A DNA stretch of 64,000 nt from an uncultured Lachnospiraceae bacterium (GCA_910584915.1 CAJUDM010000014.1:1-64000), one strand, 5' to 3'; counted from the stretch's first letter, positions 1 through 8,234 are shown. Notes: a model not told the origin generated them from the sequence alone. Numbers and translations are program-made.

Positions 1-113
1 AGGTGCTAAGGGATTATCTGCTGTCAGTGTAACAAATGTTTGACAAACCTACAAAAATTTCCCCTGAAAATTTCACATGAATTCTTCGTTACTATTCACG
101 GTCCGGGGACCGC

Positions 114-782
114 TCATAGTAACGATTCTTCCCTTTTAATCACCGTAACTGTCCCGGACATGCAGGGAATTTCGCCATCTGAGCCATTCAACACAAAATC
201 CTCCCCCACATTTTCGATATGTACAGCTTCAAGGTTATCTGACCAATGATAAGGTGTGACAGCGAGAGCAGATGTAAAAACTCTAAAGTCACACAATCCG
301 GTTTTCCCATCTGCCACAATGATGCTGTCCTGAAACATACCTGTATGTGCTATGATAGAAACCGGAATAACGACGCCATCCTCCCTTTTAAAATATGCCT
401 CGGCGGCGCCTTCTGCGCCTGCCATCACTATATAAAGCTCATGAACGTTTAACAGCTCTGCCAGCTTCTTTTTTACCGCTTTCCTTCTCTCCTCTTTCAG
501 GGCAATACAGTTCTGCAGATCAACTGCAGCGCCCATGCTGTCAAGGATATTCTGCGTGGATTCAACCGCAGAATCATCGATATCCGCATATTCCAGAATA
601 TAGCAGCTGCCCGACTTCGTGAAAAGTTTCAATCGTTCCTCCTCATTCTCAACCTCCACCCTCTCAATGCGGGATGTATTGACAAACATGCCGCTGTCAA
701 ATCCTGGATTGCCATAGCATCTGCCATGAGCTCCGGAACCATTGGTATACCTCTTCAAAGACCATTCCTTCAACCTGTACAT
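114..782 (-). CDS. Hypothetical protein, 222 aa
   Basis: I do not recognise a family. The protein is soluble, with no signal peptide or membrane segment. A stretch around residues 35-110 alternates strand-like and charged helical segments, and the C-terminal half is rich in valine and isoleucine, so an alpha/beta fold is plausible. The ATG at 782 is preferred over a GTG six bases upstream because AAGGAG lies eight bases before it. It is the last gene of a leftward series (3477 to 114) with short gaps, probably one operon. A small CGGTCC/GGACCG hairpin sits at its stop codon. Confidence 0.75.
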   Translation of the reverse strand: MYRLKEWSLKRYTNGSGAHGRCYGNPGFDSGMFVNTSRIERVEVENEEERLKLFTKSGSCYILEYADIDDSAVESTQNILDSMGAAVDLQNCIALKEERRKAVKKKLAELLNVHELYIVMAGAEGAAEAYFKREDGVVIPVSIIAHTGMFQDSIIVADGKTGLCDFRVFTSALAVTPYHWSDNLEAVHIENVGEDFVLNGSDGEIPCMSGTVTVIKREESLL

Positions 783-811
783 ACACACCGCTCCTTTCAG
801 ATCAAAACATT

Positions 812-2056
812 TCAGCGGTCCCTGACTTCTTCCCGCAGCTCCCTCTCCTTCTCCGCGATCTGCACTCTGATCTCCTCCCTGATCTCCTCCGCCTCCTGAT
901 CTTCGGCTTCCAGAAAATATCTTTTGAAAATCTCCGGCGTCCCGGGAGGCATCGTGCCGTTCGACTCCTTAAACGCCTCCTCCGCCTCCTGGCGCATCTG
1001 TTCATAGCTCCAGTCGCCCTCAAAGCGGGCGGCATTAAAGTTCGGAAAATCTCCGAATTCGTTGCTGATGTGATACCCCGCCTTTATCTCCTCGCCGTAA
1101 TCATTGTCGAAAAACAGGACGCCGTAGGCGCAGGCTTTCTCCTCCCCCCGGCGCCTACCGGGTCCCGCGGCGCCGCTCTCCTCAAAATAAGCCCGTCCGA
1201 TCAGACAGATGCTGCATCCCGTCTGCGGATCTATCACAAGGGGCACAAACACCTCCTCGTTCCCCCTCTCCAGCAGGCTTCTGTACAGCCTGTCGCACTC
1301 CATATCTCCGGGTTCCTTTCCGCCTCCCGCTCCGAACAGGCTCTTTCCCCTTTTCAGGCAGTAACTCTCCATCAGCTTCAGCGATTTGTCCGTCCGCTCC
1401 GCCCGTCCTCTGCCGGCGCCCTCTCCTGCCGCCTTCTGTCTCTTGACAACCGTGTAATCCCTCTGCCTCTCCACTGCCGTATCAAAGAAAAATTCTTTTA
1501 TGTCATAGGCGAGAGCCACATCCAGCACTGCGTCCGTGACCGCCATAAGCTTTTTATAGGGCGGCTCCAAAAACCCTTTCCCCGCAAGCTTTGCGCGCAT
1601 CTCTCCATACGCAGCTCCCTTTTCCCCGCTCAGCACATCCCACAACTGCCTGATGTCCTGCATGTAATCGCCCCTTCTCTCCGCCCCCTGCCCGTCGAGC
1701 GCGGCCCGCAGCACTTCCCGGATCAGGGGCTCCGGGTCCCCGCTCATATACCCGACGACCCTCTCCCCCTCGCGGTTCGCGCTCCGCTTTCCGGTGCTCT
1801 TCGCAAACTGGGGCTTCTGGCTCAAAACCTCAAACAGTTCCTTCAAATAGTCCTCCGGAGATAAAGCGCCCTCCTTCAACCGCCTCCTGTGATAGCGGAC
1901 TCTGAGCTGGTAGCTCCTCGCCTTCCCCGGATTTTTCTCCTCCCCCGCCGCCCGCTTTTCCTGTTCCGTCTCCAGATACTCGTACAGTACCGATCTATTG
2001 CCGTAAAGCGTCAGATCGTCAGCCAACGCCCTGTAAAATTCATCTCTCGCCCTCAT
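812..2056 (-). CDS. Hypothetical charged protein, 414 aa
   Basis: Unknown family. The protein is very rich in Arg, Glu and Lys, with long predicted helices and no membrane segment. The N-terminus (residues 1-90) is basic and helical, the middle (about 120-215) is a more ordinary globular stretch, and the C-terminal 30 residues are a charged E/R helix that could form a coiled coil. The start has a strong GGAGG site nine bases upstream. It begins three bases after the stop of the preceding gene, which supports translational coupling. A cytoplasmic partner of the neighbouring acidic proteins is possible, but that is inference. Confidence 0.8.
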   Translation of the reverse strand: MRARDEFYRALADDLTLYGNRSVLYEYLETEQEKRAAGEEKNPGKARSYQLRVRYHRRRLKEGALSPEDYLKELFEVLSQKPQFAKSTGKRSANREGERVVGYMSGDPEPLIREVLRAALDGQGAERRGDYMQDIRQLWDVLSGEKGAAYGEMRAKLAGKGFLEPPYKKLMAVTDAVLDVALAYDIKEFFFDTAVERQRDYTVVKRQKAAGEGAGRGRAERTDKSLKLMESYCLKRGKSLFGAGGGKEPGDMECDRLYRSLLERGNEEVFVPLVIDPQTGCSICLIGRAYFEESGAAGPGRRRGEEKACAYGVLFFDNDYGEEIKAGYHISNEFGDFPNFNAARFEGDWSYEQMRQEAEEAFKESNGTMPPGTPEIFKRYFLEAEDQEAEEIREEIRVQIAEKERELREEVRDR

Positions 2057-2059
2057 TTG

Positions 2060-3094
2060 TCAATCCTCCGCGTACCGCCCGGCTGTCCGGATCGTCTTTT
2101 TGAGCTGCACCATCGCCTCCACAAAAGCCTCCTCCTTATCAAAGACAGAAAGCCTCCTGTCGGAAAGGAATTCCACAAGCAGTCTCTCCAGTTCCTCTCT
2201 CATCACAGGGACCACGACCGGATTGTCTTCGGCAAACAGCGCCAGCTCCTCCAGGTTCCGGCAGAAATGCTCCCTCTCCGAGAATGTGCTCCGCAGTTTT
2301 TCATCCTCTCTCCGCCTGTTTTCTTCTCCGAGTTCAAGTTCCCTCATCTCTTCCTCTCTCAGTTCCGCTATATCGAGCCCCTTCTCCTCCGCCCATGCCA
2401 GGAACGCATCCTCCGCCATCTCTCCATCCTCATCGCTCTCTAACGCTCCATTTGTCTCTCCGTCTCCTTCCGGCTCCCTCTGCTGACTCCCCATCTCCTG
2501 CTGCTCTTCCGCCTCCTGAGGGCTTTCTGTCATCCGCTGCCTTTCCGGGTCCTCACTTCTCTCAGCCTGCCCCTGCTGCGCTTCCGCCTCCTCATGGTAC
2601 GGGTCTCTGAACGGCAGCCTGATCGTCCTCCCGGTAAACAGATTGTAAAAAAGTTCCGCAAAATATATCGTAAAACTGTCCAGGATCGCCCCGGCGTCAG
2701 TCCGAAAGACATCCGCCACATCCGAGAACGTTATTTTTTCAACTTCGCCTCCGGCAGGTATCACATTTCCATTCCGATAATCCGTATAGTCCGATGCCAG
2801 TATCCTGAACACACAGTACAACAGCTTTCGATAAAACGGAAGCTTATGCGAATACCGCTCGAAATCCCCTCGATGCATCCTCTCATACCATCCCTCATTT
2901 ACAATTTCTTCCACAAAGGAGACTGTCCGTTCCTCCGAATAGTTTCCCGAAGGGTCCGACATATAGGGCCAGATCCGGACACTCCCGCCGTACATCAGCC
3001 TTTTCAGGCTCTCCATCTCCTTGTCAAACACAGCCCGCCTGCTTCTCACCGCGTAATCCCGGTCCTCATGGTATATCTGCTTTTCTCTGTACAT
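2060..3094 (-). CDS. Hypothetical acidic protein, 344 aa
   Basis: Unknown family. The reading frame could start at 3211, but the ATG at 3094 has AAGGAGAAGG directly upstream, so I use it. Residues 1-165 look globular. Residues 170-250 are a low-complexity Glu/Gln/Asp segment, followed by a charged helix and a C-terminal helical domain. The same layout (globular, acidic linker, globular) occurs in the 349-aa protein at 6493-7542, which lies in the same accessory region. No catalytic motif is visible. Confidence 0.75.
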   Translation of the reverse strand: MYREKQIYHEDRDYAVRSRRAVFDKEMESLKRLMYGGSVRIWPYMSDPSGNYSEERTVSFVEEIVNEGWYERMHRGDFERYSHKLPFYRKLLYCVFRILASDYTDYRNGNVIPAGGEVEKITFSDVADVFRTDAGAILDSFTIYFAELFYNLFTGRTIRLPFRDPYHEEAEAQQGQAERSEDPERQRMTESPQEAEEQQEMGSQQREPEGDGETNGALESDEDGEMAEDAFLAWAEEKGLDIAELREEEMRELELGEENRRREDEKLRSTFSEREHFCRNLEELALFAEDNPVVVPVMREELERLLVEFLSDRRLSVFDKEEAFVEAMVQLKKTIRTAGRYAED

Positions 3095-3219
3095 CAGCCC
3101 TTCTCCTTTTCGGCCGCCTCGTCTCTGCGCAAAGCCCTGTCTGTTCTCTCTCCGCCGGCAGCTTTCAAGGTACAGTATATCAAATCCCCCCTGTTTCTTC
3201 AATGACTGCACTCCTCCCC

Positions 3220-3477
3220 TCAGCCTTCCTCCCCCTCCTCATCCTTTTCTTCCCCTTTCATCTTTTCTGCCTGCGCCAGCTTCCTTCTGAAAAACATCAG
3301 AATATCCTCCTCCCCTCCCTCGATGCACTCTTTTGCCCACTGTATCATCCTGTCTTTTACCTCAGGAAAGCCCAGAGTCGGAAGCGGGTCCAGAGTCTCC
3401 GCGACGCCCCACATCCTCGCAAAGCAGATTGCAAGCTCATACACTTCCGTGTTCCCCTTCCCGCTGTCTTTTTCCAT
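3220..3477 (-). CDS. Small hypothetical protein, 85 aa
   Basis: Small acidic protein with a helical core around residues 10-65 and a Glu/Lys-rich tail. The start has an excellent GAGGAGG site, and a sigma-A promoter lies about 75 bases upstream (3552-3580). It is the first gene of the leftward operon ending at 114 and is divergent from the regulator at 3646. Its function is not recognisable. Its position next to a divergent repressor-like gene is typical of a small first gene in an accessory operon. Confidence 0.65.
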   Translation of the reverse strand: MEKDSGKGNTEVYELAICFARMWGVAETLDPLPTLGFPEVKDRMIQWAKECIEGGEEDILMFFRRKLAQAEKMKGEEKDEEGEEG

Positions 3478-3551
3478 TTCCCGTCCTCCTCAAATGATAA
3501 GTTCCGTATTTTTCTTTCTGTCTTCATAATATTTATCAAAATTTCATATTC

Positions 3552-3580
3552 ATTATGTTTAATATATTGAGTATAGTCAA
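3552..3580 (-). promoter_or_regulatory. Sigma-A promoter with conserved spacer, copy a
   Basis: Read on the minus strand: TTGACT, 17-base spacer, CATAAT. The spacer matches the spacers at 5149-5177 and 11591-11619 beyond what promoter function needs, with TTGACTATA-type and TTAAGTATA-type blocks repeated about one and a half helical turns apart. It drives the operon starting at 3477 and lies in the divergent gap with the regulator gene, so an operator for that regulator is a natural guess. Confidence 0.7.
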
Positions 3581-3645
3581 CAAATTAAATATGGTATTTT
3601 AGATAAAAACCAAAAATCATAGAAATAAGGAAAGAGAGGTACGAT

Positions 3646-3849
3646 TTGATCACCTACAAGCCCTTTTACAATACCCTGTTCCAAAAAGGGATCACCGAAT
3701 ATGAGCTGATCTTCAAGCACGGCATATCCGCCAACACCCTGTACCGGATGAAAAAGGGAGAAGCCATCACCACGAAAACGCTCGATACGCTGTGTTTTAT
3801 CCTCGACTGTCCGGTCTCGGATGTCCTGGAATACGTAAAACCCGAGTAG
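3646..3849 (+). CDS. Xre/Cro-type helix-turn-helix regulator, 67 aa
   Basis: A compact single-domain DNA-binding protein of the Cro/C1 type. The helix-turn-helix runs roughly over residues 17-45 (I-T-E-Y-E-L to L-Y-R-M-K-K-G), followed by the family's usual 'T-L-D-T-L-C-F-I-L-D-C-P' helix. It has no effector domain. The start is TTG at 3646, preceded by GGAAAGAGAGG. It is divergent from the operon at 3477, with promoter copy a between them. It probably represses that promoter and possibly the two related ones (inference). A palindromic promoter at 3876-3915 points back across this gene and could make antisense RNA. Confidence 0.85.
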   Translation: MITYKPFYNTLFQKGITEYELIFKHGISANTLYRMKKGEAITTKTLDTLCFILDCPVSDVLEYVKPE

Positions 3850-3875
3850 CCCTCTTTCTCTCTCCTGCTTTTATC

Positions 3876-3915
3876 AGTATACAGGGCGAATTCACAGATT
3901 GCGGAAATTTTCCGC
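3876..3915 (-). promoter_or_regulatory. Palindrome-linked promoter box, copy 1
   Basis: On the minus strand a 15-base palindrome (GCGGAAAATTTCCGC, at 3901-3915) is followed after exactly 19 bases by TATACT (3876-3881). Two more copies with the same 19-base spacing lie before clpP (8352-8391 and 8400-8439). The palindrome occupies the place of a -35 element, which suits an activator site or an alternative sigma factor. A transcript from here would run antisense to the regulator at 3646-3849. Confidence 0.55.
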
Positions 3916-4025
3916 CATGTTTTTCTGACTGACAGATCGGGCAGGAGATAACTATCTCTCCCGCCAGGCGCACGGCATATGCTGCGAATCAACTGAATTC
4001 CTTTTGCGCTGCCAGGCGCACCATG

Positions 4026-4053
4026 AAAAAAGGCAGGACAATCCGCCCTGCCT
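4026..4053 (-). terminator. Rho-independent terminator
   Basis: On the minus strand AGGCAGG and CCTGCCT form a seven-base stem with a nine-base loop, followed by six T residues. It lies 45 bases beyond the stop of the gene ending at 4098 and so ends the unit that starts near 5149. Confidence 0.75.
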
Positions 4054-4097
4054 GAGATCACAATTTCCGAATGACCATATATATTTTTCTCTGCGCC

Positions 4098-4460
4098 CTA
4101 CGCGATCGGCACAATCGGCGTCACCACTCCGTTCCTTCCAAACAGACTCCAGAGATACATAGGACCGCAATACGGCACATCATCCAACACGGGTGCCTGT
4201 CCCGCAGGTATTATAATAACATAATGATGTCCGCCGTAATCATAGGAGAATTCCGCGTCCAGACCGGCATTATTGATCGCTCTCATCACATCCCGTGACA
4301 GAGTGCTTATTCCAAGAGCTCTGCCGTCGATCCTGATCATACCCTCCTCATTCCTTTTTGCCACTGCCTCCGCGATAGCCCGGTCAATCCTGCGGTTGAC
4401 TTTGTCCATAACGGTGTCCTGGTGATCATCGTTTTCACCTGCACAAACTATATAACTCAT
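4098..4460 (-). CDS. Hypothetical protein, about 120 aa
   Basis: Unknown family. The frame is open from 4553, but the part before 4460 overlaps the upstream gene, so I take the ATG at 4460; an ATG near 4409 is also possible. The middle has an E-A-V-A-K-R-N-E-E-G helix followed by a D-Y-G-G-H-H-Y-V-I-I-I strand, and the C-terminus is hydrophobic and proline-rich. No membrane segment is certain. It lies in one unit with the membrane-anchored protein at 4504-4980 and is followed by a terminator. Confidence 0.55.
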   Translation of the reverse strand: MSYIVCAGENDDHQDTVMDKVNRRIDRAIAEAVAKRNEEGMIRIDGRALGISTLSRDVMRAINNAGLDAEFSYDYGGHHYVIIIPAGQAPVLDDVPYCGPMYLWSLFGRNGVVTPIVPIA

Positions 4461-4503
4461 ACCGATCCAGATCGGACAGGCGTCTCCTCTGTCATTCTCG
4501 TTT

Positions 4504-4980
4504 TTACTGTTCAGCCGCCTCCGGACAAGCTTCATCCTCGGTTTCTGCTTCAACAGTATCCGGCATCTCTGCCGAAATGACAGACATGTATTCTTTCGAT
4601 TTTTCCTCCAGGATCTTTGATTTTGGAAAGATCATCTGGGCGGCCAATATCTTCTCAAGCGCCCCTTCATAATCATTTTCGGCAGCCAGCCGTTCCGCTT
4701 TGGAGATAATGCTCCTCACTATTTCATTGTCCTGTTGGTAATAATCAGATTTTTCTTCTGCATCTTCGGCAAACATATTTATCTTCTCTTTATCTCTGTC
4801 TTCCCTCAGCCGGAAAAAAGAAAAAATACCGCTTCCCGCCAAAGCCGCCAGAATGATCGCTATTCCCGCCGCTTTCATTTTTTTCTTTGCTCCGTCTTTT
4901 TCAAAAGTATGCATACCATTCATTCCGTCCCTTTTCCCGCGTCGTTTTTTGGTGCGGGACATATGTCTTTGTTCCGTCAT
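4504..4980 (-). CDS. Membrane-anchored protein with TPR-like helices, about 158 aa
   Basis: The N-terminus is short and basic. One transmembrane segment follows at about residues 35-56 (A-A-G-I-A-I-I-L-A-A-L-A-G). The remainder is mostly helical, with A-E-R-L-A-A-E-N-D-Y-E-G-A-L-E-K-I-L-A-A resembling one tetratricopeptide-like hairpin, and an acidic C-terminus. It is probably an extracytoplasmic or membrane-tethered scaffold. The start is uncertain: the ATG at 4980 has AGGA nearby, but ATGs at 4923 and 4914 are alternatives. It is transcribed from promoter copy b at 5149-5177, with a long leader. Confidence 0.6.
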   Translation of the reverse strand: MTEQRHMSRTKKRRGKRDGMNGMHTFEKDGAKKKMKAAGIAIILAALAGSGIFSFFRLREDRDKEKINMFAEDAEEKSDYYQQDNEIVRSIISKAERLAAENDYEGALEKILAAQMIFPKSKILEEKSKEYMSVISAEMPDTVEAETEDEACPEAAEQ

Positions 4981-5038
4981 GTGATTCCTGTGAGATCAGG
5001 CATGTCAGTTTTATCAGCAAATATCTTTTTGTTTTCAT
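4901..5038 (-). CDS. Possible small ORF in the leader, 45 codons
   Basis: A strong AAAGGAG site precedes an ATG-ACA-TGA mini-ORF, and its stop overlaps a second ATG at 5038 that opens 45 codons (basic, starting M-K-T-K-R-Y-L-L). It overlaps the start of the membrane protein gene in another frame. It could be a leader peptide that couples translation, or chance. The strong ribosome-binding site so close to nothing else is the only real evidence. Confidence 0.25.
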   Translation of the reverse strand: MKTKRYLLIKLTCLISQESHDGTKTYVPHQKTTREKGRNEWYAYF

Positions 5039-5148
5039 GTCATTCGTTCTCCTTTCCTTTTAGATTTTTTGTCCGGCACAGAGAACCCGCGGAAGGTTCT
5101 GATCTTTTACCTTCCTCACCTCCCCGTTCTCGAAAATATCTTTCTCAC

Positions 5149-5177
5149 ATTATACTCAATATTTTAAGTATAATCAA
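5149..5177 (-). promoter_or_regulatory. Sigma-A promoter with conserved spacer, copy b
   Basis: Minus strand: TTGATT, 17 bases, TATAAT. The region contains ATTATACT and AGTATAAT as an eight-base inverted repeat separated by ten bases. The spacer matches the promoters at 3552-3580 and 11591-11619. It lies downstream of the TraG-like gene and upstream of the gene at 4504-4980, leaving a leader of about 160 bases. Confidence 0.7.
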
Positions 5178-5217
5178 TAGAAATCTCTCTAGGAGCTCCT
5201 CTATCACACCATTTCCC

Positions 5218-6435
5218 CTACATATCCGGCTCCAGCGTGCTGTAAGGCTTCACCTTATCCACCAGTTTGGCTCTCTCCCCGTTTATGAGGAGATACGCCT
5301 TGTCGGTCGGTTTACATAAGATCGTCTCCGGCGTCTTGTAGGCTCTGCAGCCGATGAACTCCGCGGTCCGCTGGTCCTGGGAGCCCAGGTACAGCAGATG
5401 GTCGCAGTTGTTGATGATCGTCGCAGCCTCCGCCGCACTGTACATGCTCTCGAGCTGGGTCATGCTCTGCAGGATAAGGCTGACGGATATCTCCCTCGAG
5501 CGGATCACGGAGATCACCTTGTCAAAGTGCGGAATCCTTGCGCTGCTGGCGAAATCGTCCATGATGATGCGGACGGGAACCTTCAGCCTGCTGTCCTTAT
5601 TCCTGTCCGCCTCCGCGCACAGCATCTGCAGCGCCTGCGTATAGAAAGCGTTCGCGATATTGTCAAACGCCCTGTCAGTGTCGCTGACATTGAAGAACAG
5701 CACCGTCTTTTTCCGGCCCAAAGACCTTATATCGAAATACGCTTCTCTCTCGAAGATATATTTCGCTTCCCTGTAATCGAAAATGTCCAGGCCCCTGTTC
5801 GCGAATTCGACAATACAGTTCCAGGTCTTATCGACCGATCTGATCCCCTGTACCTTGTCGTAGCGCTTTGCCGAAAAGCTGTCCGGATGCTCTCTGACCC
5901 ACTCGGCAAAGGAGAGGTCCCCGTTGTTTTTTATGAACGTCCGGTGCAGTTTGCAGACACTGCACATATTCCGCTCGCTCTCCGGCAGGGCTTCCAGGGC
6001 AAACGCGATCAGAAAGGCGACATACGCGGCGGCTGCCTGCTCCCAGAAAGGCTCATCCTTGTCCAGCGACGGTATCAGAATATCCGCAAGGGTGATGATA
6101 TCCTGCTCCCTGTAGCAGCCATCCTTGTAGCGCCTGATCCCCTGCAGCGGATTATAGCCGCAGGAGCGCATGGGATTTACCAGATCCAGCGTATAGACGG
6201 CGTACCCTTTTTTCCGCAGCTCCTTTGCAAACCGTTTCTCCAGGTTTCCCTTCGTGTCCGTCACTATGAGGCTGCCGGAAATATTCTGGATATTCGGTAT
6301 CACATACCCGCCTGTTTTGCCGGCGCCGGAGGAACCTATGATCAGGTCGTTGTTATTTAAACCTGTTATCCTTGTGTCGTTCGATACGCTGATACCCTGC
6401 GCGAGAATCCTCTCTTTTGCTTCTCTCTTTTCCAT
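5218..6435 (-). CDS. VirD4/TraG-like coupling ATPase, soluble, 405 aa
   Basis: Resembles type IV secretion coupling proteins, which are hexameric ATPases that bring DNA or protein substrates to a secretion channel. Walker A is G-S-S-G-A-G-K-T at residues 34-41, followed by the family hallmark V-I-P-N and I-V-T-D-T-K-G. The Walker B region is R-I-I-M-D-D-F-A-S near residue 290. Family members are usually about 550-700 aa with N-terminal membrane helices; here the Walker motif starts almost at once and no membrane segment is visible. No relaxase or VirB4-like gene is in the window. The start has GGAGGAAAG. It may be a repurposed or cytosolic form. Confidence 0.85.
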   Translation of the reverse strand: MEKREAKERILAQGISVSNDTRITGLNNNDLIIGSSGAGKTGGYVIPNIQNISGSLIVTDTKGNLEKRFAKELRKKGYAVYTLDLVNPMRSCGYNPLQGIRRYKDGCYREQDIITLADILIPSLDKDEPFWEQAAAAYVAFLIAFALEALPESERNMCSVCKLHRTFIKNNGDLSFAEWVREHPDSFSAKRYDKVQGIRSVDKTWNCIVEFANRGLDIFDYREAKYIFEREAYFDIRSLGRKKTVLFFNVSDTDRAFDNIANAFYTQALQMLCAEADRNKDSRLKVPVRIIMDDFASSARIPHFDKVISVIRSREISVSLILQSMTQLESMYSAAEAATIINNCDHLLYLGSQDQRTAEFIGCRAYKTPETILCKPTDKAYLLINGERAKLVDKVKPYSTLEPDM

Positions 6436-6492
6436 ATTCTTTCCTCCTTCTTCGCTCTCACAGCCTGCGCCCCAAACCGCCGCAAACCGGCT

Positions 6493-7542
6493 CTATCCAG
6501 ACAGTTTCCTGTATTTTTCCAAGATACTGTCCAGGCAGAAATGCTCCGGATCGCGAAACCTGAAACTGCCTGCCAACAGAAAATCTATAATTCTATACGC
6601 CGTCAATATTCTCCCGGCGTAGGTATATATAGATTCTGATGGCCGCCACCTCTCCCAGGTTACCTTGCTAGCCTGTTCCAACGTTTCCCCTATCGTGATT
6701 CCGGAATGCAGACTGATCTGCAGCGCCTTTGCCCTTCTGTAAAATTTCTCCTTCAGGTCCTCATAGTACGTCTCCTCCTCGTCATCAGCTTCAAATTCAT
6801 TCCCAAAGTCGTAGTCAATGTTATCGAGATCGATCACAACCTCCATGGGTTCAAACTCCTCTTCTCCGCATGGCTCCCGATCGTCGCAGCATTCTTCCTC
6901 ACCACACGGCTCTCCATCGTCATGGGATTCCTCCTCGCCACATGCCTCTTCATCGTCATGGGATTCCTCCTCATATGCCTCCTCATCCCGCGCATCCTCT
7001 GTTCCGCCGGTCTCAGGTTCTTCCGCGTCCTCCCCCCAATAGTATTCCTCCATCCTCTCCTGCATCGGATGTCTGATATAATCCAGAGCATCCAGGCTGT
7101 CCATAAGATCCTCCAGACCGATGCACCAGAACTGTCTGAAAAGAGCATCCTTTTTCTGTGCTTCCCGAAATATATGCAGCAGAAGGCTTATACAGGTGTA
7201 CCAAAAGGGGACCTTTCGTCGGATATATCTCCTGTTCAACGCTTCCTGCTCCTCATCGAAGTCTCTGTCGCCAAGCACTTTTTTTGTCCCGTCCACAAGG
7301 CACAGTATCTCCATCAACTGCACCCCCTCGGTGACATCCGGCTCCAATCCCAATCCATGTTCCTCATTCAGAAGGGCTTGCGCTATATTCATCCCCGTTT
7401 CGGCTGCCTCTCTCCCCAGCATCGCCGACATATCTCTCAGAGAAAGCGCCGCGATCTCCCCCAGGATCTTATTTATTTTATCCCAGCTCCCTACATAGCC
7501 TTTGCGCGACGATTCCATGATCCTGTCCAGTACCTCTCCCAT
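6493..7542 (-). CDS. Hypothetical protein with acidic 12-residue repeats, 349 aa
   Basis: Unknown family. Residues 1-165 form a helical globular domain. Residues about 170-235 are an acidic low-complexity linker holding three 12-residue repeats (E-E-E-S-H-D-D-E-E-A-C-G type), and residues about 250-349 are a second helical domain. The repeats are unusual for their regular Cys, His and Asp residues, which could bind metal (inference). The start has AAGGAGGAG. It lies between the TraG-like gene and clpP, likely in one transcript with both. Confidence 0.75.
   Translation of the reverse strand: MGEVLDRIMESSRKGYVGSWDKINKILGEIAALSLRDMSAMLGREAAETGMNIAQALLNEEHGLGLEPDVTEGVQLMEILCLVDGTKKVLGDRDFDEEQEALNRRYIRRKVPFWYTCISLLLHIFREAQKKDALFRQFWCIGLEDLMDSLDALDYIRHPMQERMEEYYWGEDAEEPETGGTEDARDEEAYEEESHDDEEACGEEESHDDGEPCGEEECCDDREPCGEEEFEPMEVVIDLDNIDYDFGNEFEADDEEETYYEDLKEKFYRRAKALQISLHSGITIGETLEQASKVTWERWRPSESIYTYAGRILTAYRIIDFLLAGSFRFRDPEHFCLDSILEKYRKLSG
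6856..6972 (-). repeat. 36-bp coding tandem repeats
   Basis: Three full copies and a partial copy of a 36-base unit inside the 349-aa protein gene. The unit encodes 12 residues, with Glu-Glu-Glu first and Cys-Gly last. Adjacent copies differ by a few bases only. The period is a multiple of three, so copy-number change keeps the frame. Confidence 0.85.
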
Positions 7543-7640
7543 AACGTTCTCCTCCTCCTTGATCCTGTTTCGATTTTTCTTCCTGGTTCATTCAGACGAT
7601 CCTGTCATCCGGCATATTTTATTCCCTTCAGCTTCTTCTG

Positions 7641-8234
7641 TCATGTCCTCAGCCCTCCTGCATCCGTGATGATCTCGGTGGCAAGCCCGAATCCCAGCGC
7701 CTCCTTCGCGCTGTAGTAAGTGTCCTCCGCCGTCACCTGGTAGATCTCATCCATGCTTTTTCCGGTCTTTTCGGCGATGATCTCCGCGAGTGCCTCCCTC
7801 GTCTCGTTGAGCTTATCCAGTTCATGCTGGATCTCATGGGATTTTTTCCCGCCAAAATTTCCGCTGCCATAGGAGGGATCGTGGATCATCAGCCTCGTGT
7901 GGGGCAGCATGCCGCGGCGTCTGCCGGAAAGAAACAGGATCGCTCCCATACTCGCCGCCGTGCCGATGCACACCGTGTTGACCGGCGATTCCATAAGGCG
8001 GATGACATCGTACACCGCCAGCCCGCTGGTCACCTCACCGCCGGGGGAATTGATGTACAGTGTGATCTCCTCCCCGCATCCCGTCTGTTCCAGACACATG
8101 AGCTGCTTGATCAGCTCGTTTGTGCTCTTCTCATTCACCTCCTCCACAAAAAATATTTTTCTGTTTTTCAACATCTCATCTTCTATGCTTACTCTGTCAA
8201 TACCGCGCACAGTTTCATATATGATATTTGCCAT
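7641..8234 (-). CDS. ClpP-like serine protease subunit, 197 aa
   Basis: Belongs to the ClpP/Ser14 family: self-compartmentalised proteolysis of proteins fed by an AAA+ partner in the cytosol. The triad is visible: Ser95 in G-T-A-A-S-M-G-A, His118 in L-M-I-H-D-P and Asp171 in T-A-E-D-T. The oxyanion-loop motif N-S-P-G-G is at 62-66. Length fits the family. The frame is open further upstream, but the ATG at 8234 has GGGAGGAAAG. No ATPase partner gene of the Clp type is adjacent, and the context (TraG-like ATPase, unknown acidic proteins) suggests a specialised accessory ClpP rather than the housekeeping copy. Confidence 0.88.
   Translation of the reverse strand: MANIIYETVRGIDRVSIEDEMLKNRKIFFVEEVNEKSTNELIKQLMCLEQTGCGEEITLYINSPGGEVTSGLAVYDVIRLMESPVNTVCIGTAASMGAILFLSGRRRGMLPHTRLMIHDPSYGSGNFGGKKSHEIQHELDKLNETREALAEIIAEKTGKSMDEIYQVTAEDTYYSAKEALGFGLATEIITDAGGLRT

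Noticed and set aside
5398..6360. A 320-codon plus-strand open frame opposite the TraG-like gene
   Set aside because: It is the complement of a gene with clear Walker motifs and a strong ribosome-binding site; the plus-strand frame has no family likeness and is Arg/His-rich as expected of a shadow.
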